Assembly (NCBI RefSeq): GCF_000026365.1
Contig: NC_012991.1
Location: 372,001 to 436,000, forward strand
Source: Zygosaccharomyces rouxii
Taxonomy: Eukaryota; Ascomycota; Saccharomycetes; Saccharomycetales; Saccharomycetaceae
Length of the DNA: 64,000 nt
Reading direction: 5' to 3'
The translations under genes were made by a program, and so were the position numbers. Below the pieces are notes generated by a model, which saw only the letters and a list, made by a program, of their open reading frames with translations, searched no databases and was not told where the DNA came from. Positions within the stretch are counted from its first letter, which is position 1; each line of letters starts with the position of its first letter. Shown here one piece after another: positions 19,354-27,972 of the stretch.

Positions 19354-20388
19354 ATGACAAGAAAACTATGCCATTTAACAAGATCACCATCCCCAATAGT
19401 TCCTCCAAGATACACAAGGCTCAATACTATTAGATTCAATAAGTTGTCACCCAGCATTTTCTCAAGAAATTTTCATTTTACCAGTGTTAGGAGAAGTGGC
19501 AGATACCCCTTTGGAAACCGACCCCCCTTAAGAGTGTTTAAAATATCGCCCTTAGTGATATTCCTTGCTAGTATTGGTGCGTTGACCGTATTTTTCCTAA
19601 TACTACCATTTATGTTGACTTTCTTCCTGCCATTGTTCGTTGTAGGTATCAGCGTCTATCAGTTTCGCAAGTGGAAGAATAATACTTTGTTTGATCAATT
19701 ACTCAATGGGTTGAAAAAAAGTGAAATGAGATTGAACTCTCAGACTTTGAATGCCATGTATGTGAAATCTATTAGTAAATTTTTTGATGCTGCTCAAAAT
19801 CCCAACGCTGGTGTATTTGAGGAAATCTTCAAAGGTGTTGATGCAAAGATGAAAAGAGATGGTATCTGGCCTAATGCAAATAACGTATCAGAGGCAGATA
19901 GACTATTATCCTTTGTACAGAGTCGTGTCATGGAAGCGATTAAGAGTGATGAGCAAGGCATTAGAACCTATTTCTTGGGAGATGACGTCTCAAATTGGAT
20001 TAAGGAAGGCTATGATTTTGAACTAGGCTCTAGCGATTGTAGGTCCTTTGTTCGTGGTTTCAAAAACGAAATTATATTCTGGATAGTTTACCCCATATAT
20101 TTGAAATCGTCAACTCATCCAAAAAGGCATTTAGCAGACGTCTCGGTAGCTGTTCTTCAAGGTCATCATGCTGAAAGAAACAACTACGATTTTTTCCTAG
20201 TGCAAACGAATCTAATCAGACAAAATGCTAAGTGTAATATGGCTATATCAGTGAAATCTACAAGTAGCATTTTGCCCAAACAATTTGTCATTATTGATGG
20301 AGGCGAGTCAGGGGATTTCTGGACCAAGTACGATGTCCATGAGAACTCTGATGGCCACACAGAATACACCATCAGAAATACTGACTGA
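19354..20388 (+). CDS. MRX9: Mitochondrial membrane protein, Mrx9/YDL027C-like
   Basis: From the ATG at 19354 the protein has 344 residues and a convincing mitochondrial presequence: basic, Ser/Arg-rich and lacking acids over the first 47 residues (MTRKLCHLTRSP, RNFHFTSVRRS). A strongly hydrophobic stretch follows at about residues 60-100, enough for one or two membrane spans, then a mostly soluble C-terminal domain. The open frame extends upstream with in-frame ATGs at 19162 and 19243, but that part overlaps the likely promoter and would bury the presequence. Position between APM4 and CRT10 fits YDL027C (MRX9, linked to the mitochondrial gene-expression assemblies in S. cerevisiae). A Puf3-type motif in the 3' UTR agrees with a mitochondrial role. 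Confidence 0.7.
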   Translation: MTRKLCHLTRSPSPIVPPRYTRLNTIRFNKLSPSIFSRNFHFTSVRRSGRYPFGNRPPLRVFKISPLVIFLASIGALTVFFLILPFMLTFFLPLFVVGISVYQFRKWKNNTLFDQLLNGLKKSEMRLNSQTLNAMYVKSISKFFDAAQNPNAGVFEEIFKGVDAKMKRDGIWPNANNVSEADRLLSFVQSRVMEAIKSDEQGIRTYFLGDDVSNWIKEGYDFELGSSDCRSFVRGFKNEIIFWIVYPIYLKSSTHPKRHLADVSVAVLQGHHAERNNYDFFLVQTNLIRQNAKCNMAISVKSTSSILPKQFVIIDGGESGDFWTKYDVHENSDGHTEYTIRNTD

Positions 20389-20413
20389 GATCTAACTATT
20401 CTATTTATTATAA

Positions 20414-20421
20414 TGTATATA
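20414..20421 (+). promoter_or_regulatory. Puf3-type motif in the MRX9 3' UTR
   Basis: TGTATATA, an exact match to TGTANATA, 26 nt after the stop codon. Puf3 in S. cerevisiae binds this motif in mRNAs for mitochondrial proteins. Confidence 0.5.
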
Positions 20422-20544
20422 CGTCCAAGTAGTCATATCATGTGACAACCCTTTCTCATTATTATGGAGTCTGACTGAGAAATCAGTGCCAGTTAGTACT
20501 TCATCAACACTTGTACAGACTATCAGGTATATATTGCTCTGAGG

Positions 20545-23232
20545 ATGCCTACGGATCCTGACGAATCATTTGCCAATTGGTTAGCCTCTAGAAGGATTGT
20601 TGCAAGGCAACATAAGCCTTATTTGTGTTTTGATAGTCGGGTTTTGGCTGCTAGAGGGTCTGCTGTACTAGGAGGTAAATTTAAAGTTAAACACTATTTA
20701 TATGATCAGCAATTGAATAAGGGAGAATTCTCGAATAGAGCTATTGAAAGTATTGAAGAACATCTATACGAATTAGAAAAGTATTCACTTGTAAAAGATG
20801 AAGGGCGTGAATTTGTCAATAATATTAAGGAAGGATGTGATAAATTTGAACCCATATGGTCGGATGCGCTTTATCTGAATCCTGCAGAAAGACTAATACC
20901 ACCAAATCAAAAATTATTAGCGGATATTTACCTACCAGAGGCTGAACGTGCATTTGCGAATCCCTTTGCCCACCAATCTTTGTCATTTAAGAACAACCTG
21001 GCATGCATTTACGGTAAATGGCTCTTTATGGCATATCAAGATACTATAGAGATTCATAATTTAGACTGTTTGTTCTTAGAGAAACTCCAATGGAAGGAAA
21101 TGTCATTTTCTATTCATTTAAAATACTGTAAGAACTCTGCTAAATTTGCAGCCGATAGAGAAATGCAGAAGGAAAATATCGAGTATTTATTCAGTGAAAA
21201 TAACTTCCATGTAAACCACATGAAAGTCTCAAGGTTTTTCGGTAACGATGTCTTATGCCTCTGTTTGGATGGTGGTATAGTTCTAGTTTATGAGATGAGC
21301 ACTGTTTTTACCGCGATTGGAGAATCTATGAAGAAGAAGGACTTACAATACAGGAAACATGTTAATGTTATTCCGTTGCTGCTCCTTAGGATCCCTGACA
21401 GTTGCTGGAGTGTGGATATTTCGGATGAAGGTCCCATCACTTTTTTAGCCGCCGGGCACAATGGTCCTGGTGTCACAGTGTTCGCATTTGATAAAACTCG
21501 TCATTCTTTACATCCTGCAGATTCATATGAAATATCCTCCTTCCACAATGTACCAAATTTGAGTTTTATCCCAGGATCTCGCGATAAAAATGGGTTTGTC
21601 ACACTAGCATTTTGTTCGATCTATGGAAATGTAACCACAGTTCAACTGCGATTGGACCCATCTTCTAAAACTATACGGGGGAGGATTATGGATTCACAAT
21701 TCTTTGCAGCATTCTGCTGGACTGTGATACCCTTGAAAAAACGAGATTTTCTGAAAGTACCAAAATTCGAATTCCTCAATTTAAATTATCAAACCAGTTT
21801 CAAGAGGTCAATTCTTTATTCTGTGACTCAAGATAGTCTGATCTTGGAATGCCATCCTCCAAGTGTTTATTGTTCAGGTGAGTTGGGCATTGGTGCTCTC
21901 ACTACACAAATACCAGTGCCTGTAGTTCCTTTAGGGTGGGGTTGTCAAAATGGAATTACCAATTCGAATCTTCAACTAAGGTTCACATCGTTTGATAAGA
22001 GGGGAGTCGTCACAAGGGCACATCTAAATCCAGATGATGCAGAAAGCGTTGTACCAGGTTATGGCCCGCTGTTCAGAGTTACGAGACATTCAGAACCGAA
22101 TTTGGAAGAGAGAGTTATCAAAGATTTACCAGAGGATAACTATAGACACTTTTACATGTTTGGAGAGCATGGAACCTTGAAGAATGAACATCTTAATGAC
22201 GATGCATTTAAAAGGTACGAAAATCTAGTATTTAAAAATGCCAGTTCTCATGAGAACGAAAGTTCTAACGGTATTAATTATCGTGTATGGTCCGATTTGG
22301 ATGATGATAAAGAAGTTCAGGAACCATTTGATCCTCATTCTCTCAGGGAGATGGGTAAACGTACTCACTTAGACAAGAAAGTTACGGTTTATTGCCCATT
22401 GCCTTTGGCAGGATACAATCGGATGTATTTCCCAGATATTTGTGAATATACGCTAACGCAGGCGTTTGCTGACCCAATGGACCGTCCGGTAGAAGATACA
22501 CCCCCAGATTCAGGGGAAGGAGATTCTCCACATCATGATCATCTTTTCCCTGTTGATGGGTTGTTGGCAGCTGGTCATCTCGAAGGTCAACCAAAGTGGG
22601 CTCTTCATAACCACACTAGGAAAGTCCGTCATCTTTTGAGCATGGTGGAATCGGACTCTACTGGTTCACCATTTGGATATCGACTATCTGAACTCGATGA
22701 GGATTTTCTCTTCGTCACATCGGCGCACCACATCTATCTAGTTAAGGCCCATCCACTAATAGTCACATCCTTCACTAAGGATAGAATCTTCCCCGTCAGT
22801 AAGATTTCCCTTTGTTCACGTCACGAATTTCTGATGGCACTAGATAGAATTAACTTCGTGTGTCACATCAAGGAACTCAACTGCTTAGTGGTGGCTTCAC
22901 AGGTAGGTCTTTTGTCTCTATTAAGATTAACGGAATACAATGGTATTTACTCCTTCCGACAAGAATACATCCTGGGTTGGAACCCACAGTCTCCTGGAGA
23001 CCCAGATCCTCAATGTATTCTCACCTATACAACCCCTGATGGCTCGGGAAATAGCTGCAGGTACTGCGGTATAGATGACGTGGTTCTGCCCTTCTATAAT
23101 ATCGTTGGACTTGACTATAGTTATGTGCCCGAGGATAAACTAAACTGCAGAGGCCCCTACGCAGTTCTTTACGTGCTTTCGGGAACCTCCCTACGCAGAG
23201 TCAAAATATACCCAAGCTCTGGTACAAATTAG
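20545..23232 (+). CDS. CRT10: Crt10-like protein, ribonucleotide reductase gene regulator
   Basis: An 895-residue protein matching Crt10, which in S. cerevisiae affects RNR2 and RNR3 transcription and hydroxyurea sensitivity. The fold looks like a large beta-propeller protein: repeated short hydrophobic strands, for example CIYGKWLFMAYQDTIEIHN and FLFVTSAHHIYLVKAHP. A C-terminal Cys-containing patch reads CRYCGIDDVVLPFYNIVG. No enzymatic motif is apparent. S. cerevisiae Crt10 is about 957 residues. The start at 20545 is the first in-frame ATG and lies 157 bp after MRX9. Position matches YOL063C. The molecular activity is unknown. Confidence 0.88.
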   Translation: MPTDPDESFANWLASRRIVARQHKPYLCFDSRVLAARGSAVLGGKFKVKHYLYDQQLNKGEFSNRAIESIEEHLYELEKYSLVKDEGREFVNNIKEGCDKFEPIWSDALYLNPAERLIPPNQKLLADIYLPEAERAFANPFAHQSLSFKNNLACIYGKWLFMAYQDTIEIHNLDCLFLEKLQWKEMSFSIHLKYCKNSAKFAADREMQKENIEYLFSENNFHVNHMKVSRFFGNDVLCLCLDGGIVLVYEMSTVFTAIGESMKKKDLQYRKHVNVIPLLLLRIPDSCWSVDISDEGPITFLAAGHNGPGVTVFAFDKTRHSLHPADSYEISSFHNVPNLSFIPGSRDKNGFVTLAFCSIYGNVTTVQLRLDPSSKTIRGRIMDSQFFAAFCWTVIPLKKRDFLKVPKFEFLNLNYQTSFKRSILYSVTQDSLILECHPPSVYCSGELGIGALTTQIPVPVVPLGWGCQNGITNSNLQLRFTSFDKRGVVTRAHLNPDDAESVVPGYGPLFRVTRHSEPNLEERVIKDLPEDNYRHFYMFGEHGTLKNEHLNDDAFKRYENLVFKNASSHENESSNGINYRVWSDLDDDKEVQEPFDPHSLREMGKRTHLDKKVTVYCPLPLAGYNRMYFPDICEYTLTQAFADPMDRPVEDTPPDSGEGDSPHHDHLFPVDGLLAAGHLEGQPKWALHNHTRKVRHLLSMVESDSTGSPFGYRLSELDEDFLFVTSAHHIYLVKAHPLIVTSFTKDRIFPVSKISLCSRHEFLMALDRINFVCHIKELNCLVVASQVGLLSLLRLTEYNGIYSFRQEYILGWNPQSPGDPDPQCILTYTTPDGSGNSCRYCGIDDVVLPFYNIVGLDYSYVPEDKLNCRGPYAVLYVLSGTSLRRVKIYPSSGTN

Positions 23233-23252
23233 CATATTATTATTGGCTCCGT

Positions 23253-23262
23253 TAGCCGCCAA
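23253..23262 (+). promoter_or_regulatory. URS1-like TAGCCGCC site before MPS1
   Basis: TAGCCGCCAA matches the Ume6 URS1 core TAGCCGCC with a mismatch in the last positions. It is about 290 bp upstream of MPS1. Confidence 0.35.
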
Positions 23263-23353
23263 CGATCGGTATTATGGTTTTTCACCAGTCACGTGAAAGA
23301 TGCCATTTTGTGTAAGGAAAGAGGAACATTAGGAAAAAAAAAAAACGGTTAAA

Positions 23354-23362
23354 GTAAACAAA
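23354..23362 (+). promoter_or_regulatory. Forkhead (Fkh1/2) motif GTAAACAAA before MPS1
   Basis: An exact match to RTAAAYAA, 183 bp upstream of the MPS1 start codon. Forkhead sites drive G2/M transcription in yeasts, which suits a spindle checkpoint kinase. Confidence 0.5.
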
Positions 23363-23520
23363 CCTGCTCACTTAACCGTTGAAAGAATAAAAAAGACCTT
23401 AGAAGAGGACTGTTAAGACCTCGTTGATAATTGCTGGTAGTGTTTCTTATAGTACATTATAGTACCTGGAAGGAAAAGAGCAAACATCTTTTCCAATTTC
23501 AGCTTTCCTACTTGACATTT

Positions 23521-23544
23521 ATGAAGAGGTCGTCTTTACAGTAG
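23521..23544 (+). other. Seven-codon uORF ending 1 nt before the MPS1 ATG
   Basis: ATG at 23521, six more sense codons and TAG at 23542-23544; the MPS1 ATG begins at 23546. If transcribed it could act as a reinitiation-dependent uORF. Confidence 0.5.
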
Positions 23545-23545
23545 T

Positions 23546-26089
23546 ATGCTACCAAGATACAATTCACTCCCTGGAAGTGAACAAAGGCAGCCTCCGCGTA
23601 ATAAAGGTACATGGAAGTACAGTCTATTCCCCGAGCACGATCAAAAGAAGGTCTCAACCAAAACAATTTTCACAGATGATTCAGATGATGAGAAGATAAG
23701 CATTCCACCAAAATTGAGTAATTTTGGATCAGCTTTATTATCAGAAAAGGAAAAGGAAAATATTAATGAAAATGATCTTTTCGAAATGTTACCTAAAGAT
23801 AGTGTAAAGCCAAGTTCTTTGAACAATGAACCATATTACAACAGTGTTAACCATACTCCAGGAAATACATATGCATCGATACATTCCGGCGATCCTTCAC
23901 AATCTACACTCTTTGCACAATACAGGAGCCACCAGCAACCAAGTATGACGACTATGAACTCTACTGATGTACAAGATAAAGATGGCAACGATTTTGAAAA
24001 CAGTTTCCAGAAGATCAAGAGTATGCAGCAATCAATGAGAGAAGAATTGACATCGAGGCACGCAGAAAGAAGAAGTAGAAGATTTTTGAATAGTAGTAGA
24101 AAAGAGTTTTTAGGCCCAGCTAAAAGAGCATCTGCAATCTTTCCAGAGGCTCTTGATCGCAGATTTTCGGGTACTACAAATAGCAACGGTACCAATGATA
24201 ACAATAATAGCACCGATGGGCTCTTACAGCTTAACCGAGAAGAATCACCAGAAGAGAAATTGTCACTATCATCACAGGTAGATCTTGGTGATTTAAATCC
24301 CGTCCAGTATTTGAAAAAACACGATTTACCTACAAGCGAACTGCCGAGAATTTCAAGACTTTATTTTGAAAAGCAGAAACCAAGGAAGATGGAATTAGCA
24401 AGATTGAAACAAGAGATTCTACGTGAGAGTCGGACTAGCAGTAGTGGTAACAATGGAAGCGGTGTTCAGCATATTCCAATAAGGCGAGAAAATTCTCTTT
24501 CAGCGGCTACGCAACCACGAAGAAAATTATCAGACACATCTTCCAGGAATATTTTCCAGAGGGGCTTTTCATCACCAGTGGCACGTTCAGTCGATTCACA
24601 GAGAAATATTTTGTCTGATAAATCGTCCTTGAAACACAATGAGTATGATTCTTATCCACATAGTAATACCCTTTTGTATTCACATCGGAAAAGAGAAGCT
24701 CTTGCTAACATCGATGTAAACAGGAATAATAATGACCAAATTTACGAACCAGAACTTAAACGGTATAAATATTTTGACGAACATCATAATAATAACAGAA
24801 ATAATGACTATGAACCAGAATCTAAGCGCTACGACCTTTTTGAGGATCACCGTAATGGTAATAATAATAAAGACGAAAAACCAATTTCCTTGGAACGATT
24901 GCCATCAGAGGCTCCCCCAGTTGCAATACCGATTCACCCTTCAGTGATTCAAGAAAACGAATTTCATCACAGAGAGGCACCAAAACCACCAGTAGTGAAA
25001 AAGGTGGAAATTGTAGAACCTGAAAAGAGAACAGATAGTAAGGGAAAGAGTAGTAATGGTGAGGCATTAACGAGAAGGAACGCAACCACTGTAAATGATG
25101 TGGAATATGAAAAGATAGAACTATTAGGAAGAGGTGGATCCTCCAAAGTTTACAAAGTGAAGGACAATAATAATAAGCTTTATGCTTTGAAAAGAGTTGT
25201 GTTTGACGAATTTGATGATTCTAGTGTAAATGGATTTAAAGGTGAGATAGAACTACTTAATAAACTTAAGGACAAGACAAGAGTAGTAAAGCTATTTGAT
25301 TATGAAATGGAACATGGTGTCCTTTATTTGATAATGGAATGTGGTGATCATGACCTTTCCCAAATCCTAAATCAGAGGGCTGGTATGCCCCTAGATATCG
25401 AATTTGTGCGATATCATGCAAGAGAGATGTTAAAATGTGTTAAAGTGGTTCATGATGCTGGTATAGTTCACTCAGATTTGAAGCCTGCTAACTTTGTGTT
25501 TGTCAAGGGTATCTTAAAGATCATTGATTTTGGTATTGCCAATGCAGTACCAGACCATACGGTAAATATCTATCGTGAAACACAAATTGGTACACCAAAT
25601 TATATGGCACCTGAGGCGCTGGTCGCAATGAATTATACGGGACAAAATGACGGAGACAAATACAAACAACAAAATCGATGGAAAGTTGGGAAACCTTCTG
25701 ATGTCTGGTCTTGCGGTTGTATTATTTATCAAATGATTTATGGTAGACCACCTTATGGCGGGTTCCAAGGTCAAAACAGATTATTAGCCATCATGAATCC
25801 TGAGGTGAAGATCATTTTTTCTGAAAAAACGGCTAATGATGAAGCTGTTCCCCGTTCCATATTGGACACTATGAAAGCTTGTTTGTTAAGGAACCCAGAT
25901 AAAAGATTGACAGTTGATGAAGTTCTTGATAGCCCTTTCTTAAAACCTGTGATGGTCACTCCTTTCTTTATTCGCGATCTGATTAAAAACGCTGTCAGAT
26001 ACGGGGCAGATCAAAAGGAAGTATCCAAAGAGAAAGTGGAAGAGCTCGCTGATGATGTACTAGGTAAATTAGCAGACATCAGACTGTAA
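23546..26089 (+). CDS. MPS1: Mps1 dual-specificity protein kinase
   Basis: Essential kinase for spindle-pole-body duplication and the spindle assembly checkpoint. It has 847 residues, longer than S. cerevisiae Mps1 (764). The disordered N-terminus keeps conserved islands PPKLSNFGSALLS, QPSMTTMN, RHAERRSRRFL, LGPAKRA and DLNPVQYLKKHDLPTS. The kinase domain occupies about residues 520-800: LLGRGGSSKVYKV, the ATP Lys near 548 (LYALKRV), HSDLKPANF (Ser replaces Arg of HRD, as in S. cerevisiae Mps1), IDFGIAN, and activation loop TQIGTPNYMAPE. Residues of about 394-437 form a 22-residue tandem duplication rich in Asn, which accounts for part of the extra length. Matches YDL028C. Confidence 0.97.
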   Translation: MLPRYNSLPGSEQRQPPRNKGTWKYSLFPEHDQKKVSTKTIFTDDSDDEKISIPPKLSNFGSALLSEKEKENINENDLFEMLPKDSVKPSSLNNEPYYNSVNHTPGNTYASIHSGDPSQSTLFAQYRSHQQPSMTTMNSTDVQDKDGNDFENSFQKIKSMQQSMREELTSRHAERRSRRFLNSSRKEFLGPAKRASAIFPEALDRRFSGTTNSNGTNDNNNSTDGLLQLNREESPEEKLSLSSQVDLGDLNPVQYLKKHDLPTSELPRISRLYFEKQKPRKMELARLKQEILRESRTSSSGNNGSGVQHIPIRRENSLSAATQPRRKLSDTSSRNIFQRGFSSPVARSVDSQRNILSDKSSLKHNEYDSYPHSNTLLYSHRKREALANIDVNRNNNDQIYEPELKRYKYFDEHHNNNRNNDYEPESKRYDLFEDHRNGNNNKDEKPISLERLPSEAPPVAIPIHPSVIQENEFHHREAPKPPVVKKVEIVEPEKRTDSKGKSSNGEALTRRNATTVNDVEYEKIELLGRGGSSKVYKVKDNNNKLYALKRVVFDEFDDSSVNGFKGEIELLNKLKDKTRVVKLFDYEMEHGVLYLIMECGDHDLSQILNQRAGMPLDIEFVRYHAREMLKCVKVVHDAGIVHSDLKPANFVFVKGILKIIDFGIANAVPDHTVNIYRETQIGTPNYMAPEALVAMNYTGQNDGDKYKQQNRWKVGKPSDVWSCGCIIYQMIYGRPPYGGFQGQNRLLAIMNPEVKIIFSEKTANDEAVPRSILDTMKACLLRNPDKRLTVDEVLDSPFLKPVMVTPFFIRDLIKNAVRYGADQKEVSKEKVEELADDVLGKLADIRL
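24726..24857 (+). repeat. 66-bp tandem duplication within MPS1 coding sequence
   Basis: Two diverged copies with exact 66-bp period (22 codons). The GAACCAGAA anchor is at 24746 and 24812. Encoded pairs are YEPELKRYKYFDEHHN and YEPESKRYDLFEDHRN. Reading frame is kept and third-position changes are common, so the duplication is old and translated. Confidence 0.85.
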
Positions 26090-26290
26090 CTGCATTTACA
26101 TGTTGTTTTGTTCCTAACAGAAAAATAACCCATGACTGGGTTTACAAGACGAAGTTCAGATTTTAATGCCTTTTTGTCAAGATTTCTTTAATAGTATTTT
26201 TTTGTACATAATATCTCAAGCTCATTTTATTCATATTTTTAATCTTTTTATCGTTTATTTTGATTGATAAAAGTTTGATAACCGACTACT
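26090..26290. other. Convergent 3' region between MPS1 and ARP2
   Basis: AT-rich, T-run containing sequence serving both 3' ends. No gene seen. Confidence 0.4.
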
Positions 26291-27559
26291 CTATCTAGGT
26301 CCAAACTTAGCCATTGCAGCTGGACCACTTTCATGCCATTCCTCTTTTGTCAACCACATGTGATCCTTCTCAGCCATGATACTTGCCAAGACAGCACCAC
26401 CGATAAAGACCATATGCTTTCTTCTAGGTGGATCTTCAATTTTAACTTTAAATTTATCCAATCTAGCGGCATCTCCACGCAAAATTCTTGTGTACCATAG
26501 TTGTTTCAATTCCTTTTCCAATCTTGAAGGCAGACCTGGATACATACTAGAACCACCAGAAAGCACAATTGCTCTGTAAAGACTGCTCCTAATGTCCACA
26601 TCTGCAGATTGTATTGTGTTAAATAATAGTTCACCGATACCAGGTTGTTCCACGTCCACCAAATCCGGTTGAAATAGACATTCTGGAGCTTCAAATCTTT
26701 CTTGACCCACTTTAATAACTCTACCATCAGGTAATTCATAATTTTCCACCAAAACAGTTGTTTCTCTAGCCAGTTTGGTATCTAGATTTAAATCATAAGA
26801 CACATAAGATAATTTTTCCTTTATTTGACGAACAGTCTCAAAATCTGCACTTCTGTTAAATGCATAACCACGGCGGGAAAGCAAATCAATCAGATGTCTA
26901 GTGACATCTCTACCTGCTACATCTAGTCTTCTTGTTAAATGGTTTAGAACCACAGACTCGTAAACTGGAACGATGTGTGTGACACCATCACCAGAATCCA
27001 CAACCACACCGGAAGACAGACCTTGAGCGTACAACGCTAAGACAGCTTGAATTGCCACATAAACGCCGCCAAAATCATACTTTTCAAACATTACTTCACA
27101 CATCAATTCTCTATTCTTCAATGGATTCATGGGTGGTTCAGTAAGTAAAATCTTCCCACCAGAAGTTGATGGGAATTTCATCTGGTTGTAAAAGGCGTAA
27201 TCCCAAAGATGTTCCATATCCTGCCAATTTCTAATGATACCATTTTCCATGGGGTAAGATATTTGTAAATATGAACGTACATCGCTTGCTTCTTCACCAA
27301 TCATAATATCCTTCAAAGGAGTTGAAATGCTACCACGTTCCTCAGCTCTTAGAATAGGTCTACCAACAATAGAGGGGAACGTGTAATCTGGGAAATTCTC
27401 CCCAGCACGTCCAATTTTGACGAAACCAGTACCTTGGTCGAGGACTACAATTTATCAAACGTTAGTATATTAGATCTAATTGAATCTATCCCCTCAAGGA
27501 CGGTTAAAAGGGGAGGAACAAATGCATATTGACATACCAATTGGACTATGTGGATCCAT
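26291..27559 (-). CDS. ARP2: Arp2, actin-related protein of the Arp2/3 complex (one intron)
   Basis: Actin-fold subunit that nucleates branched actin at endocytic patches. The gene is split: exon 1 at 27538-27559 (22 nt, encoding MDPHSPI plus the first base of Val) and exon 2 at 26291-27444. Spliced length is 1,176 nt, giving 391 residues, identical in length to S. cerevisiae Arp2. Splice signals are GTATGT at 27537, TACTAAC at 27467-27461 and TAG at 27447-27445. Conserved features include [19 protein letters not shown], the nucleotide-binding [27 protein letters not shown] and [10 protein letters not shown]. cerevisiae ARP2 (YDL029W) also has an intron after its first few codons. Confidence 0.97.
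27445..27537 (-). other. Spliceosomal intron of ARP2 (93 nt)
   Basis: The 5' site is GTATGT, the branch box a perfect TACTAAC (27461-27467) and the 3' site TAG. The branch adenosine at 27462 is only about 17 nt from the 3' splice site. The phase-1 junction (ATT G / TC CTC) restores I-V-L-D. Confidence 0.96.
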
Positions 27560-27726
27560 CTGCAATTAACTAAATGGCTCAATATTGACCCTAAGGAGCG
27601 CTTAAAGCTTCAATTCTGCCTAAATCTTTGACTATTTAACTGTTCATTCTATAACTTTACATTTAGAGAAGTTGGGCCCCTTTTCAAAATAGCGGTGTCA
27701 TTTCGTTGTTAGTGACAACAATCATA

Positions 27727-27739
27727 ATCACGTGACACG
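27727..27739 (+). promoter_or_regulatory. Abf1-like site overlapping CACGTG before ARP2
   Basis: ATCACGTGACACG fits RTCRYNNNNNACG; the reverse strand shares the 11-mer ACGTGTCACGT with the AHC1 promoter site. It is about 170 bp upstream of the ARP2 start. Confidence 0.5.
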
Positions 27740-27765
27740 TACTAGAAATTATCATATATCTATTT

Positions 27766-27775
27766 TAGCCGCCGA
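27766..27775 (+). promoter_or_regulatory. Perfect URS1 TAGCCGCCGA upstream of ARP2
   Basis: An exact match to the Ume6 URS1 consensus, about 207 bp upstream of the ARP2 ATG and in reverse orientation relative to the gene. Confidence 0.5.
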
Positions 27776-27799
27776 AAGGTCGTAATACAGATTTCTTAG

Positions 27800-27831
<32 letters not shown>
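27800..27831 (+). repeat. A32 homopolymer tract
   Basis: Uninterrupted run of 32 A on the plus strand in the ARP2 upstream region. Long dA:dT tracts exclude nucleosomes and vary in length between isolates. Confidence 0.9.
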
Positions 27832-27833
<2 letters not shown>

Positions 27834-27972
27834 AAGGAAGGAAAATAGTAAGAGCCGGCAATCAAAAACCTTCAGCATTTAATTTATAGTACATCCACTT
27901 TTATGTGGTTCGTAATATATCACAAGGTGCTCCATATTAAAATCGCTTCTTGAGGATTCTGGATCCTATGGA

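Larger units (their letters stand above)
23233..23545. promoter_or_regulatory. MPS1 promoter region
   Basis: This 313-bp region contains, in order, TAGCCGCCAA (23253-23262), CACGTG (23290-23295), an A12 run, and a 9-bp inverted repeat (23344-23352 and 23372-23380). A forkhead motif lies inside the inverted repeat (23354-23362). An upstream ORF ends 1 nt before the MPS1 start. Confidence 0.6.
27560..27972. promoter_or_regulatory. ARP2 promoter / PRP9 3' region
   Basis: This 413-bp gap carries CACGTG within an Abf1 match (27727-27739), a perfect URS1 (27766-27775) and a 32-nt A tract (27800-27831), which on the ARP2 strand is T32. No gene was seen. Confidence 0.6.
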
